The translations under genes and the position numbers were made by a program. A stretch of 64,000 nt of DNA from WLWS01 sp965243105 (GTDB lineage Bacteria > Pseudomonadota > Gammaproteobacteria > Eutrophobiales > Eutrophobiaceae), in NCBI GenBank assembly GCA_965243105.1, contig CBDEUC010000003.1:1488001-1552000 (forward strand). The letters run 5' to 3'. Under the pieces are notes generated by a model that saw only the letters and a list, made by a program, of their open reading frames with translations, was not told the origin of the DNA and made no database searches. Shown here piece after piece: positions 25,974-33,907 of the stretch. Numbering within the stretch: position 1 is the first letter of the stretch; each line of letters begins with the position of its first letter.

Positions 25974-25996
25974 TAAATTTCCTGTAAGATCCTCTC

Positions 25997-26668
25997 ATGG
26001 GTTCAAAAGAAACACAGGCATTGATCATCAGTACCGCGCTCAATCTTTTTAACGAGCACAGCTCCGGCGCAATTTCAACAAACCGTATTGCCGAGCACTG
26101 TGGTATCAGCAAGGGTAACCTGCACTACCATTTTAAAAACAAGCAGGAAATCATTCTCTCGATTTTCAGGAACATCGCCGACGAGATGAATACCGGCTGG
26201 TACAAGGATCACCTTGATCCCAGTGTCACGCACATGGCTGAAATGTTCGTGAGACAGCTTCGCCTGATACATGATTACCGTTTCTTCTACCGGGAAATGC
26301 CTGCCCTGCTGCGCTCGGATCCGATACTTCTCAGGCGTTACCAGGAAAATCGTGACAAGCGAATGGAAGCACTGTTTGATTATTTCAGGGAACTGGTCAG
26401 GGGTGGGGTCATGCAGTTCAAGGATGAGTCAAACCTGAATCACATCGTGGTAAGCACCTGGATTATTTCCGACAACTGGCTCAATTACATCGAGTTTGGA
26501 CCGACCGAACAGAGCCTGGAAAAAGTACTGGGTGGTTACGAGATCATTCTTGAAATTATGCGCCCGTGTTTCTGCGGAAACTGGGAGGACATACGGGAGG
26601 AATCCCTTTCAACTATCAGGAGAATGCTGGACTCGACTAACGTCGCGGAGGCCGTTGCCGGCGACTGA
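25997..26668 (+). CDS. TetR family transcriptional regulator
   Basis: The protein has 223 residues. The N-terminal DNA-binding domain shows the helix-turn-helix AISTNRIAEHCGISKGNLHYHFKNK at about residues 25-49, the standard TetR pattern. The C-terminal ligand domain (60-215) does not point to a known ligand; it contains DYRFFYREMPALLRSD and PCFCGNW, with one Cys-x-Cys pair near residue 193. It may be cotranscribed with the aldolase gene but no operator is evident. Target genes are unknown. Confidence 0.85.
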   Translation: MGSKETQALIISTALNLFNEHSSGAISTNRIAEHCGISKGNLHYHFKNKQEIILSIFRNIADEMNTGWYKDHLDPSVTHMAEMFVRQLRLIHDYRFFYREMPALLRSDPILLRRYQENRDKRMEALFDYFRELVRGGVMQFKDESNLNHIVVSTWIISDNWLNYIEFGPTEQSLEKVLGGYEIILEIMRPCFCGNWEDIREESLSTIRRMLDSTNVAEAVAGD

Positions 26669-26701
26669 TTGAAGGCTGTGTCTGCGCGTTGAGAAAACCT
26701 G

Positions 26702-27052
26702 CTACCAGCTGAACAACACCCACTGCGGCACAACAAAATCGTCGTAAATCATGCTCATGCGAGCTTCCATGTTACCGTCCCCGTCCTTGTCCACGAGGTA
26801 GTAGGGCTTGCCGATTTTCGGAGTGATCTTGGCCATGTACATGCGGCCATTCAGGCGATATTCCTCGATAGTGGCGTCATCGCGCTGAATTATCGTGACT
26901 TCCGGCTCTATCGGCTGACCGCTTTGCAGGGGATCCGGCAGATCCGGTGGCAGGGGCGCTTCGGCGAACTCTTCTTCATCTACTTCCTGGGCAACAGCAG
27001 GGGTCGCCAGGCTTAGTGTCAGTACCAGTATTGAGAGGATCTTGTTCATCAT
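26702..27052 (-). CDS. DUF2782 periplasmic protein divergent from polA
   Basis: The protein has 116 residues. A signal peptide (about 1-22, cleavage after AVA) precedes an acidic proline-rich linker and a small beta-rich domain with EYRLNGRMYMAKITPKIGKPYYLVDKD-like content typical of DUF2782. Function is not known. The pairing with divergent polA is conserved in Pseudomonas and relatives. Two adjacent ATG codons at 27052 and 27049 can serve as start. A longer reading to 27091 would add a leader before the signal peptide and is less likely. Confidence 0.82.
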   Translation of the reverse strand: MMNKILSILVLTLSLATPAVAQEVDEEEFAEAPLPPDLPDPLQSGQPIEPEVTIIQRDDATIEEYRLNGRMYMAKITPKIGKPYYLVDKDGDGNMEARMSMIYDDFVVPQWVLFSW

Positions 27053-27239
27053 TCTTACCCTGTTAGAGCATGGATTCTTTGACCAGTTCATTTGATTTAA
27101 CCAGAACTATCGGAAAACGTCGACCATTAAACACGGCCCGGTCTTCGGCGGTCTCTTTTCAAACCACAACAGGTGATGGGAAGAACGGGGCTAATCGTTC
27201 ATAATAACTGCTTCTTTAACAGCAACGATTCCCTTGCCC

Positions 27240-29957
27240 ATGGCCAAAAAATCACTGGTTCTTGTTGACGGCTCCTACTACCTTTTTCGTGCCTATCATG
27301 CCATGGGCCGGCAAAACCTGGAAAACAGTGCCGGTGAGCCCACCGGGGCCATCTTTGGCGTGATAAACATGCTGCGCAAGATACAGCGGGAATTTATTCC
27401 CGATTATTTCGGCGTTGTTTTTGACGCCAAGGGCAAAAACCATCGACATGAGCTTTTCCCCGAGTACAAGGCCAACCGCCCGCCGATGCCGGACGACCTG
27501 CGCTGCCAGATAGAACCCATACATAACATCATTCGTGCAATGGGTATTCCCCTGCTGATTATAGATAACGTGGAAGCAGACGATGTCATCGGCACGCTGG
27601 CAAAACAGGCAGAAAAAGAGGGCCTGGACACGACCATTTCAACCGGTGACAAGGACCTGGCCCAGCTGGTCAATGAACATATCAGCCTGCTCAACACCAT
27701 GAACGACGTGGTTCTCGATCGCGAGGGAGTGATTGAAAAGTTTGGCGTTCCTCCGGAGCGCATTATCGATTACCTGTCCCTGGTTGGTGACAGCGTGGAT
27801 AACGTTCCCGGCGTGCCAAAAGTCGGCCCAAAAACCGCCGCAAAATGGCTCAATGAATACGGTTCTCTCGATGCAATTATTGAACACGCGGGAGAAATCG
27901 GCGGCAAGGTCGGTGAGAGCCTGCGCGATAACATCGATAACATTCCACTATCAAAGGAGCTGGTCACCCTGAAGCTCGATGTGGAGCTGGAGGTCACTCC
28001 ATCTGATCTTTTCTGTGAGCACCCTGACATCGACACATTGAAAGAGGAATACACAAGGTGGGAGATGCGCAACTGGCTGTCTGAGCTGGACAAGCAGGAT
28101 GGCGGCAGTGAAAGCAGCCAGGAAGTCGACAGCGGTGACGACAGGTCCGGGGCGAATTATGAAACGATCTTTACTGAAAAAGATCTTTCCCGCTGGATAG
28201 AGAAACTGGAAAAGGCAAAGCTGTTTGCTTTTGACACCGAGACAACCAGCCTCGATTACATGCAGGCCGAAGTGGTCGGGATCTCTTTTGCGTGCGAGGC
28301 TGGCGAAGCTGCCTATGTGCCACTTGCCCACGATTATCCCGGTGCACCGGACCAGCTGTCGCGTGATGATGTAATGGCGCGTTTCAAACCGCTGCTTGAG
28401 TCAGGCGAGAAAAAACTGCTGGGCCAGAACCTTAAATACGATATGAATGTGCTGGCAAACCATGACATCCATCTTGATGGCATAGCACACGACACCATGC
28501 TGCAATCCTATGTACTGGACAGCACGGCCTCGCGACACGACATGGACAGCCTCGCTAAAAAACACCTTGGTGTAGACACCATTCACTACGAGGATGTTGC
28601 TGGAAAGGGTGCAAAGCAGCTGACATTTAACGAGGTGCCGGTGGAAACGGCCGCCCCCTATGCGGCGGAAGATGCGGATATAACCCTGCGACTGCACCAG
28701 TCGCTCTGGCCAAAACTGGAGCAACGCACGGAACAAAGCGCGCTTTACCAGGATCTTGAGCTTCCGCTGCTGTCAGTTTTGTCCCGCATCGAGCGAACCG
28801 GTGTCATGATCGACAGGGATCTCCTGCACCAGCAAAGCAGCGAGCTTAGCCAGCAGATGGGCGAGCTTGAGCGGCAGGCACACGACCTTGCAGGAGAAAG
28901 TTTTAATATCGGCTCGCCCAAGCAGATACAGGGAATTCTCTACGAGAAAATGGAGCTTCCGGTTCTTGCAAAAACACCGAAAGGCCAGCCTTCAACCGCA
29001 GAATCAGTGTTACAGGAACTGGCTGAAGAATATGAACTCCCTCGCCTCATCCTGGAACATCGAAGCCTGAGCAAGCTCAAGTCTACCTACACCGACAAGC
29101 TGCCACTGCAAATCGATCCGGGTACAGGCAGGGTGCACACTTCATATCACCAGGCCGTTGCTTCTACTGGCCGACTATCTTCATCTGATCCCAACCTGCA
29201 GAATATACCCATTCGCACAGCCGAGGGTCGACGCATACGCCAGGCATTCGTTGCACCGAAAGGATATACCCTTATGGCGGCAGACTATTCCCAGATCGAG
29301 TTGCGCATAATGGCGCATCTTTCCGGTGACGAAGGCCTGTTACAGGCTTTTCGCAATAATGAAGATGTGCACAGGAGTACCGCCAGCGAGGTTTTTGACA
29401 CGCCGCTTGAGGAGGTTGATGACGAACAGCGACGTGCTGCAAAGGCGATCAACTTCGGTCTTATTTACGGAATGTCCGCTTTTGGACTGGCCAGGCAACT
29501 TGGTATCGACAGGACTTCGGCGAAAGACTATGTCGATCGCTACTTTGCGCGCTACCCGTCTGTGAAACAGTACATGGATGATACCCGCGTCATGGCAAAG
29601 GAACAGGGCTACGTTGAGACTGTATATAAAAGGAGGCTATACCTGCCGGAAATAAACTCAAAGAATGCTGCTCGCAGGCAGTATGCCGAGCGTACCGCTA
29701 TTAATGCGCCAATGCAGGGCACCGCTGCAGATATCATCAAGCGAGCAATGATCAGTATTGATGACTACGTTCGGGAGCAGGGTGAAGGAATTCGCGTGAT
29801 CATGCAGGTCCACGATGAACTTGTCTTTGAGGTTGCTGATGAGCTGCTGGAAAGCTCCCGCGAAGAGGTTTGTTCGATAATGAGCCAGGCCGGCGAACTG
29901 GAAGTTCCGCTGCTGGTCGAGGCCGGCTCCGGTGATAACTGGGACGAAGCGCACTGA
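27240..29957 (+). CDS. polA: PolA, DNA polymerase I
   Basis: The protein has 905 residues and is complete. The N-terminal 5'-3' exonuclease domain (1-290) includes LVDGSYYLFRAYHA, the metal-binding DNVEADDVIG and GDKDLAQLV. The 3'-5' proofreading domain (about 305-500) keeps its acidic residues in FDTETTSLDY and the QNLKYDMNVL segment. The polymerase domain has motif A DYSQIELRIMAHLSGD, motif B RRAAKAINFGLIYGMSAFG and motif C VHDELVFEV. It acts in Okazaki fragment maturation and repair. I chose ATG at 27240; no strong Shine-Dalgarno sequence is present. Confidence 0.97.
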   Translation: MAKKSLVLVDGSYYLFRAYHAMGRQNLENSAGEPTGAIFGVINMLRKIQREFIPDYFGVVFDAKGKNHRHELFPEYKANRPPMPDDLRCQIEPIHNIIRAMGIPLLIIDNVEADDVIGTLAKQAEKEGLDTTISTGDKDLAQLVNEHISLLNTMNDVVLDREGVIEKFGVPPERIIDYLSLVGDSVDNVPGVPKVGPKTAAKWLNEYGSLDAIIEHAGEIGGKVGESLRDNIDNIPLSKELVTLKLDVELEVTPSDLFCEHPDIDTLKEEYTRWEMRNWLSELDKQDGGSESSQEVDSGDDRSGANYETIFTEKDLSRWIEKLEKAKLFAFDTETTSLDYMQAEVVGISFACEAGEAAYVPLAHDYPGAPDQLSRDDVMARFKPLLESGEKKLLGQNLKYDMNVLANHDIHLDGIAHDTMLQSYVLDSTASRHDMDSLAKKHLGVDTIHYEDVAGKGAKQLTFNEVPVETAAPYAAEDADITLRLHQSLWPKLEQRTEQSALYQDLELPLLSVLSRIERTGVMIDRDLLHQQSSELSQQMGELERQAHDLAGESFNIGSPKQIQGILYEKMELPVLAKTPKGQPSTAESVLQELAEEYELPRLILEHRSLSKLKSTYTDKLPLQIDPGTGRVHTSYHQAVASTGRLSSSDPNLQNIPIRTAEGRRIRQAFVAPKGYTLMAADYSQIELRIMAHLSGDEGLLQAFRNNEDVHRSTASEVFDTPLEEVDDEQRRAAKAINFGLIYGMSAFGLARQLGIDRTSAKDYVDRYFARYPSVKQYMDDTRVMAKEQGYVETVYKRRLYLPEINSKNAARRQYAERTAINAPMQGTAADIIKRAMISIDDYVREQGEGIRVIMQVHDELVFEVADELLESSREEVCSIMSQAGELEVPLLVEAGSGDNWDEAH

Positions 29958-29969
29958 CACCGCGCTAAA

Positions 29970-29997
29970 TTGACACGGCAGTTGGTTTCTTTAAACT
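29970..29997 (+). promoter_or_regulatory. probable sigma-70 promoter before hisA
   Basis: A perfect -35 TTGACA (29970-29975) is followed after 16 bases by TAAACT (29992-29997, 4/6). Transcription would begin near 30005, leaving an AT-rich leader of about 90 bases before hisA. No attenuator peptide rich in histidine codons is seen in the leader. Confidence 0.5.
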
Positions 29998-30094
29998 TTG
30001 CCAACATTAGACTACACTTATTAATAACACACACTATTCACGTTCATTTTTATCCAATACTGCTGGCCGCACTCATTTCAAACAGGTTTAACCG

Positions 30095-30835
30095 ATGTTA
30101 TTAATCCCCGCGATTGACATAAAAGATGGCAAGTGTGTGCGGTTGCGCCAGGGCGACATGAACGACTCCACCGTATATGGCGACGATCCCGTGGCGATGG
30201 CTGAAAGATGGGTCGAGGCCGGTGCCCGGCGCCTGCATATTGTTGACCTGGATGGTGCCAAGTCAGGCAAGCCGGAAAATGCTGATATCGTTCACAACAT
30301 TGTTGAAGCCAATCCTTCTATCCCGATACAGGTCGGTGGCGGCATACGTGACGAAGACACAATACAGGCTTACCTGGATGCAGGCGTGAGTTACACGATT
30401 ATCGGTACAAGGGCTGTCACCACGCCGCACTTTGTTTCCGATGTCTGCCTGGAGTTCCCGGGGCACATCATCGTCGGGCTGGATGCGAAAGATGGCAAGG
30501 TTGCCACCGAGGGCTGGTCCAAGCTTTCCCACCATGATGCTTTTGACATGGCACGACGATTTGAGAACGAGGGCGTTGCAGCTATTGTCTATACCGATAT
30601 CGGTCGTGATGGCATGATGTCAAACGTCAACGTTGAATCTACCGTGGCACTTTGCCAGGAAATTGCTATTCCCGTGATTGCCTCCGGGGGAATAACCAAC
30701 CTGGATGATATTCGCGCACTATGTGAAGTTGCCGATGAAGGGATTGAAGGCGCAATTACAGGGAAGGCCATTTACGAGGGCGCCCTGGATTTCAAGGAAG
30801 CACAGGCACTTGCTGACAGCCTTTGCGATACCTGA
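30095..30835 (+). CDS. hisA: HisA, ProFAR isomerase of histidine biosynthesis
   Basis: This 246-residue (beta/alpha)8-barrel enzyme catalyses the Amadori rearrangement of ProFAR to PRFAR. It starts MLLIPAIDIKDGKCVRLRQGD, with the catalytic Asp8, and has the paired phosphate-binding glycine motifs VGGGIRDE and ASGGITNLDD. The second catalytic Asp lies in YTDIGRDG. The gene opens a his segment behind polA. hisB and hisH, which usually precede hisA, are not here. Confidence 0.95.
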   Translation: MLLIPAIDIKDGKCVRLRQGDMNDSTVYGDDPVAMAERWVEAGARRLHIVDLDGAKSGKPENADIVHNIVEANPSIPIQVGGGIRDEDTIQAYLDAGVSYTIIGTRAVTTPHFVSDVCLEFPGHIIVGLDAKDGKVATEGWSKLSHHDAFDMARRFENEGVAAIVYTDIGRDGMMSNVNVESTVALCQEIAIPVIASGGITNLDDIRALCEVADEGIEGAITGKAIYEGALDFKEAQALADSLCDT

Positions 30836-30908
30836 GCACCCAGAAGCTATTACAGTAAACCCCGGCTGCCCGCCGGAAAATATTTAAACCAGGCCCGCTT
30901 TCCCGGAA

Positions 30909-31682
30909 ATGTCACTTGCCAAGAGAATAATTCCCTGCCTTGACGTCGATGCTGGTCGAGTCGTCAAGGGTATACAGTTTGTCGATATCGTCGATGCCGG
31001 CGACCCTGTTGAAGTAGCCCGTCGCTATGACAGCCAGGGAGCGGACGAGCTTACCTTCCTGGATATTACTGCAAGCAGCGATCAGAGGAACACCATGATC
31101 GATGTGGTGGAAGCAGTCGCCAGCGAAGTATTTATTCCGCTTACAGTCGGTGGTGGTATTCGCAATCTTGATGATATCAGGAACATGTTAAATGCCGGGG
31201 CAGACAAGGTGAGCATAAATACCGCCGCAGTTCAAAGACCGGAGTTCGTCGAGGAAGCATCAAGGCAGTTTGGCTCCCAGTGCATCGTGGTTGCGATTGA
31301 TGCCAAGCGTGTCAACGCTGATGGTGAAGAACTGCAATGGAAAGTTTTCACCCATGGCGGTCGCAACGAAACGAATCTTGATGCGATCGAGTGGGCCAGT
31401 CGCATGGCCGAGGCCGGTGCCGGGGAAATACTCCTCACCAGCATGGATCGCGATGGCACCAGGGAGGGCTTTGACAACCAGCTAAACCAACGCGTTGCAG
31501 AAGCCGTCTCCATCCCGGTTATTGCTTCAGGGGGCGTTGGTTCCCTGCAGCACCTGGCAGATGGAATCAGCAAGGGCAAGGCAGATGCTGTGCTTGCCGC
31601 GAGCATTTTTCATTTTGGCGAACACACGGTACAGGAAGCAAAACAATTAATGGCGAGCCAGGGTATAGAAGTCAGGATGTAG
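30909..31682 (+). CDS. hisF: HisF, imidazole glycerol phosphate synthase cyclase subunit
   Basis: The protein has 257 residues, a (beta/alpha)8 barrel related to HisA. It uses ammonia from HisH to turn PRFAR into imidazole glycerol phosphate and AICAR. It shows IPCLDVDAGRVVKG (with Asp11), VGGGIRNLDD, TSMDRDG with the second catalytic Asp near residue 131-180, and ASGGVGSLQH. Its glutaminase partner HisH must be encoded elsewhere. hisI begins three bases after its stop. Confidence 0.96.
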   Translation: MSLAKRIIPCLDVDAGRVVKGIQFVDIVDAGDPVEVARRYDSQGADELTFLDITASSDQRNTMIDVVEAVASEVFIPLTVGGGIRNLDDIRNMLNAGADKVSINTAAVQRPEFVEEASRQFGSQCIVVAIDAKRVNADGEELQWKVFTHGGRNETNLDAIEWASRMAEAGAGEILLTSMDRDGTREGFDNQLNQRVAEAVSIPVIASGGVGSLQHLADGISKGKADAVLAASIFHFGEHTVQEAKQLMASQGIEVRM

Positions 31683-31685
31683 ATT

Positions 31686-32084
31686 GTGAATAACGAATTG
31701 AAAAATTACCTCGACCAAATTGCCTGGAACGCGGATGGGCTGGCGCCAGCTATTGCACAGGATGCCGGCAGCGGCAAAGTTCTTAACCTTGCCTGGATGA
31801 ACAGGCAGTCGCTGGAACTGACGTTTGAAGAGAAGCGGGCCGTGTACTGGTCTCGTTCGCGGGCCTGCATATGGCGCAAGGGAGAAGAGTCCGGGCATGT
31901 TCAGGTCGTGGAAGAAATACGCGTAGACTGCGACAAGGACGTGATACTGCTGAAGGTCCGGCAGGAAAAGGGCATTGCCTGTCACACGGGGCGCGAAAGC
32001 TGCTTTTACTTCCGTCTTGAGGATGACCAGTGGCAGGTTGTTGACCCGGTATTAAAAGACCCGGACGAAATCTACAAAAAGTAA
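31686..32084 (+). CDS. hisI: HisI, phosphoribosyl-AMP cyclohydrolase
   Basis: The protein has 132 residues. It opens the adenine ring of PR-AMP, the third step of histidine synthesis, using zinc and magnesium. It has VLNLAWMNRQSLELT, the ARS-type YWSRSRACIWRKGEESGH segment, and the metal-binding cysteines in DCDKD and ACHTGRESCF. HisI is a separate protein here, not fused to HisE. The start is GTG at 31686. Confidence 0.95.
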   Translation: MNNELKNYLDQIAWNADGLAPAIAQDAGSGKVLNLAWMNRQSLELTFEEKRAVYWSRSRACIWRKGEESGHVQVVEEIRVDCDKDVILLKVRQEKGIACHTGRESCFYFRLEDDQWQVVDPVLKDPDEIYKK

Positions 32085-32101
32085 CCCCCAGTGGCGTTTA
32101 C

Positions 32102-32121
32102 AGTTGTGTATCAACACAACT
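32102..32121. repeat. 7-base inverted repeat in the hisI-hisE spacer
   Basis: AGTTGTG (32102-32108) and CACAACT (32115-32121) are perfect complements around a TATCAA loop. A TTATTTT stretch follows within a few bases, so it may be a weak terminator or an attenuating hairpin splitting hisAFI from hisE-tat. It is AT-rich, so pairing is weak. Confidence 0.35.
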
Positions 32122-32165
32122 CGTATTATTTTAATCAACAACTTTATAAATGAAGCGGAGTAGTA

Positions 32166-32483
32166 ATGGAATTTGAATTGCTGAACAGGCTTGCAGAGAT
32201 ACTGGAAGAACGAAAAAACGCGGATCCCGATTCTTCTTACGTTGCCTCTTTACACGCGAAAGGTGAAGACGCAATTTTGAAAAAAATAGGCGAAGAGTCC
32301 GCCGAGCTTATCATTGCCGCCAAGACTCAGGACCGGCAGGCCGTGGTTCACGAAACTGCGGATCTCTGGTTTCACTCGCTGGTTCTTTTATCGAGACTTG
32401 AACTGGGGCCAAACGACATCATGCTGGAGCTGGACAGGCGTTTTGGGCGATCGGGCCTGGAAGAAAAGGCTAATCGGTCCTGA
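32166..32483 (+). CDS. hisE: HisE, phosphoribosyl-ATP pyrophosphatase
   Basis: The protein has 105 residues, of the all-alpha MazG-like fold. It removes pyrophosphate from PR-ATP, the second step of histidine synthesis. The metal-binding KKIGEESAELIIAAK helix (about residues 38-52) and ETADLWFHSLVLL are diagnostic. It has AGCGGAG before the ATG. The hisI-hisE-tatABC order matches Pseudomonas. Confidence 0.95.
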   Translation: MEFELLNRLAEILEERKNADPDSSYVASLHAKGEDAILKKIGEESAELIIAAKTQDRQAVVHETADLWFHSLVLLSRLELGPNDIMLELDRRFGRSGLEEKANRS

Positions 32484-32571
32484 CTCTGACAGGGCCTTTC
32501 ATGCGTTAATCCTGCCATGGGAGCGCGGCTTAAGGTAATATATCAACAATCAAAATGTACGGAGAACGCCG

Positions 32572-32796
32572 ATGAGCTTTGGAATTTGGGAACTTGTAAT
32601 AGTTCTGATAATAGTTGCCCTGTTATTTGGCACGAAAAAACTAAGCACCATGGGTTCCGACCTGGGTAGTGCCCTGAAAGGCTTTCGATCTGCGTTAAAA
32701 GATGATGATTCGGACAAGGTAGCCAACCAGCCTGATAATAATACTTCTTCGCAGGTGATCGAGGGTGAAGTAGACACCCAGGAAGACAAGGTTTAA
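32572..32796 (+). CDS. tatA: TatA, twin-arginine translocase pore component
   Basis: The protein has 74 residues. A short N-terminal membrane helix (about 5-20, SFGIWELVIVLIIVALLFG) is followed by the FGTKKL hinge, an amphipathic helix (GSDLGSALKGFRSAL) and an acidic disordered tail. Many copies of TatA form the channel for folded proteins. It has GGAGAA 6 bases before the ATG. Confidence 0.95.
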   Translation: MSFGIWELVIVLIIVALLFGTKKLSTMGSDLGSALKGFRSALKDDDSDKVANQPDNNTSSQVIEGEVDTQEDKV

Positions 32797-32847
32797 TTCG
32801 TAACAGCCCCTGGGCGGTTTTATCACCTGACACGACCTTAAATACCC

Positions 32848-33165
32848 ATGTTTGATATTGGTTTCTGGGAGCTGGCAATTATCAGCATCGTTGCCCTCCT
32901 GGTAATGGGCCCGGAAAAGATGCCGGCCCTGGTTCGCGATGTCAGCAAGTGGATGCGCGCCATTCGCAGTTTCGTATCCCAAACCCGTTCGGAGATTGAA
33001 AGAGAGTTCACGCTTGACCCGGACCTGGATCTAAAAAGTCGAATCTCCGATCTTGATGAGCTGGTCAAAAACGCGCCCGACAGGTTTGGCAACGAGGTAG
33101 AAGACCTGGTTGCAGGGGCCGGCGATGCCGAACCCGGCAACGAAGAACCCTCGCAGGAAAAGTAA
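32848..33165 (+). CDS. tatB: TatB, twin-arginine translocase component
   Basis: The protein has 105 residues. The N-terminal membrane helix with the TatB-type MFDIGFWELAIISIVALLVMGPEKMP start (Glu8 and Gly-Pro hinge present) is followed by an amphipathic helix and an acidic tail. With TatC it forms the receptor for twin-arginine signal peptides. It lies between tatA and tatC in normal order. Confidence 0.95.
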   Translation: MFDIGFWELAIISIVALLVMGPEKMPALVRDVSKWMRAIRSFVSQTRSEIEREFTLDPDLDLKSRISDLDELVKNAPDRFGNEVEDLVAGAGDAEPGNEEPSQEK

Positions 33166-33178
33166 CCAGACGTTCCTA

Positions 33179-33907
33179 ATGGACCAGGAGCAGCCTTTAA
33201 TTGCCCACCTCGCCGAGCTGCGTGATCGCCTGCTAAAAGCGATCGCGCTTATCTTTGCAGTGTTTCTTGCCCTGACTTTTTTTGCCAACGATATTTATCG
33301 CTTGCTGGCGATGCCCCTGATGGCACAAATGCCATCGGAAGCTTCTATGATTGCCACCGAGGTGGCCTCGCCATTTCTTGTGCCCTTCAAGCTGGCGTTT
33401 TTCAGCGCTGTTTTTTTGACCATGCCCTACAGCCTCTACCAGGCATGGGCCTTTATTGCGCCCGGGCTGTATGAAAAGGAACTGCGCTTTGCGACACCGC
33501 TGTTGCTGACCAGTATCGTGCTTTTTTACGCCGGTGTTGCTTTTGCCTATTTTGTCGTGTTCCCGCTTCTATTTGCATTTCTGACTTCAGTCGCACCGGA
33601 GGGTGTATCGGTGATGACCGATATAGGCCATTACCTGGATTTTATTCTCAAGCTTTTTTTTGCTTTTGGACTCGCCTTTGAAGTACCCATAGCAACAATA
33701 TTGTTGATCAGCACAGGCATCACCAGCCGCGAGTCGCTGGCTGAGAAACGTACATACATTATTGTCGGCGCGTTTACCGTCGGCATGCTGCTCACTCCGC
33801 CTGACGTGGTGTCCCAGGTGTTGCTGGCCCTGCCCATCTGGCTGCTGTTTGAGTCGGGCCTTGTGCTGAGCAAGTATTTCCAGGCGGCAAAAGAAGAGGA
33901 AGAATAA
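33179..33907 (+). CDS. tatC: TatC, twin-arginine translocase core protein
   Basis: This inner-membrane protein of 242 residues has six helices and binds the twin-arginine signal. The N-terminal HLAELRDRLLK motif (about residues 9-19) and the YEKELRF segment in the first periplasmic/cytosolic region are conserved, as is the FGLAFEVPI motif with its key Glu. I chose ATG at 33179, matching family starts, although the ribosome-binding site is weak. A longer reading from 33110 overlaps tatB and is rejected. Confidence 0.94.
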   Translation: MDQEQPLIAHLAELRDRLLKAIALIFAVFLALTFFANDIYRLLAMPLMAQMPSEASMIATEVASPFLVPFKLAFFSAVFLTMPYSLYQAWAFIAPGLYEKELRFATPLLLTSIVLFYAGVAFAYFVVFPLLFAFLTSVAPEGVSVMTDIGHYLDFILKLFFAFGLAFEVPIATILLISTGITSRESLAEKRTYIIVGAFTVGMLLTPPDVVSQVLLALPIWLLFESGLVLSKYFQAAKEEEE

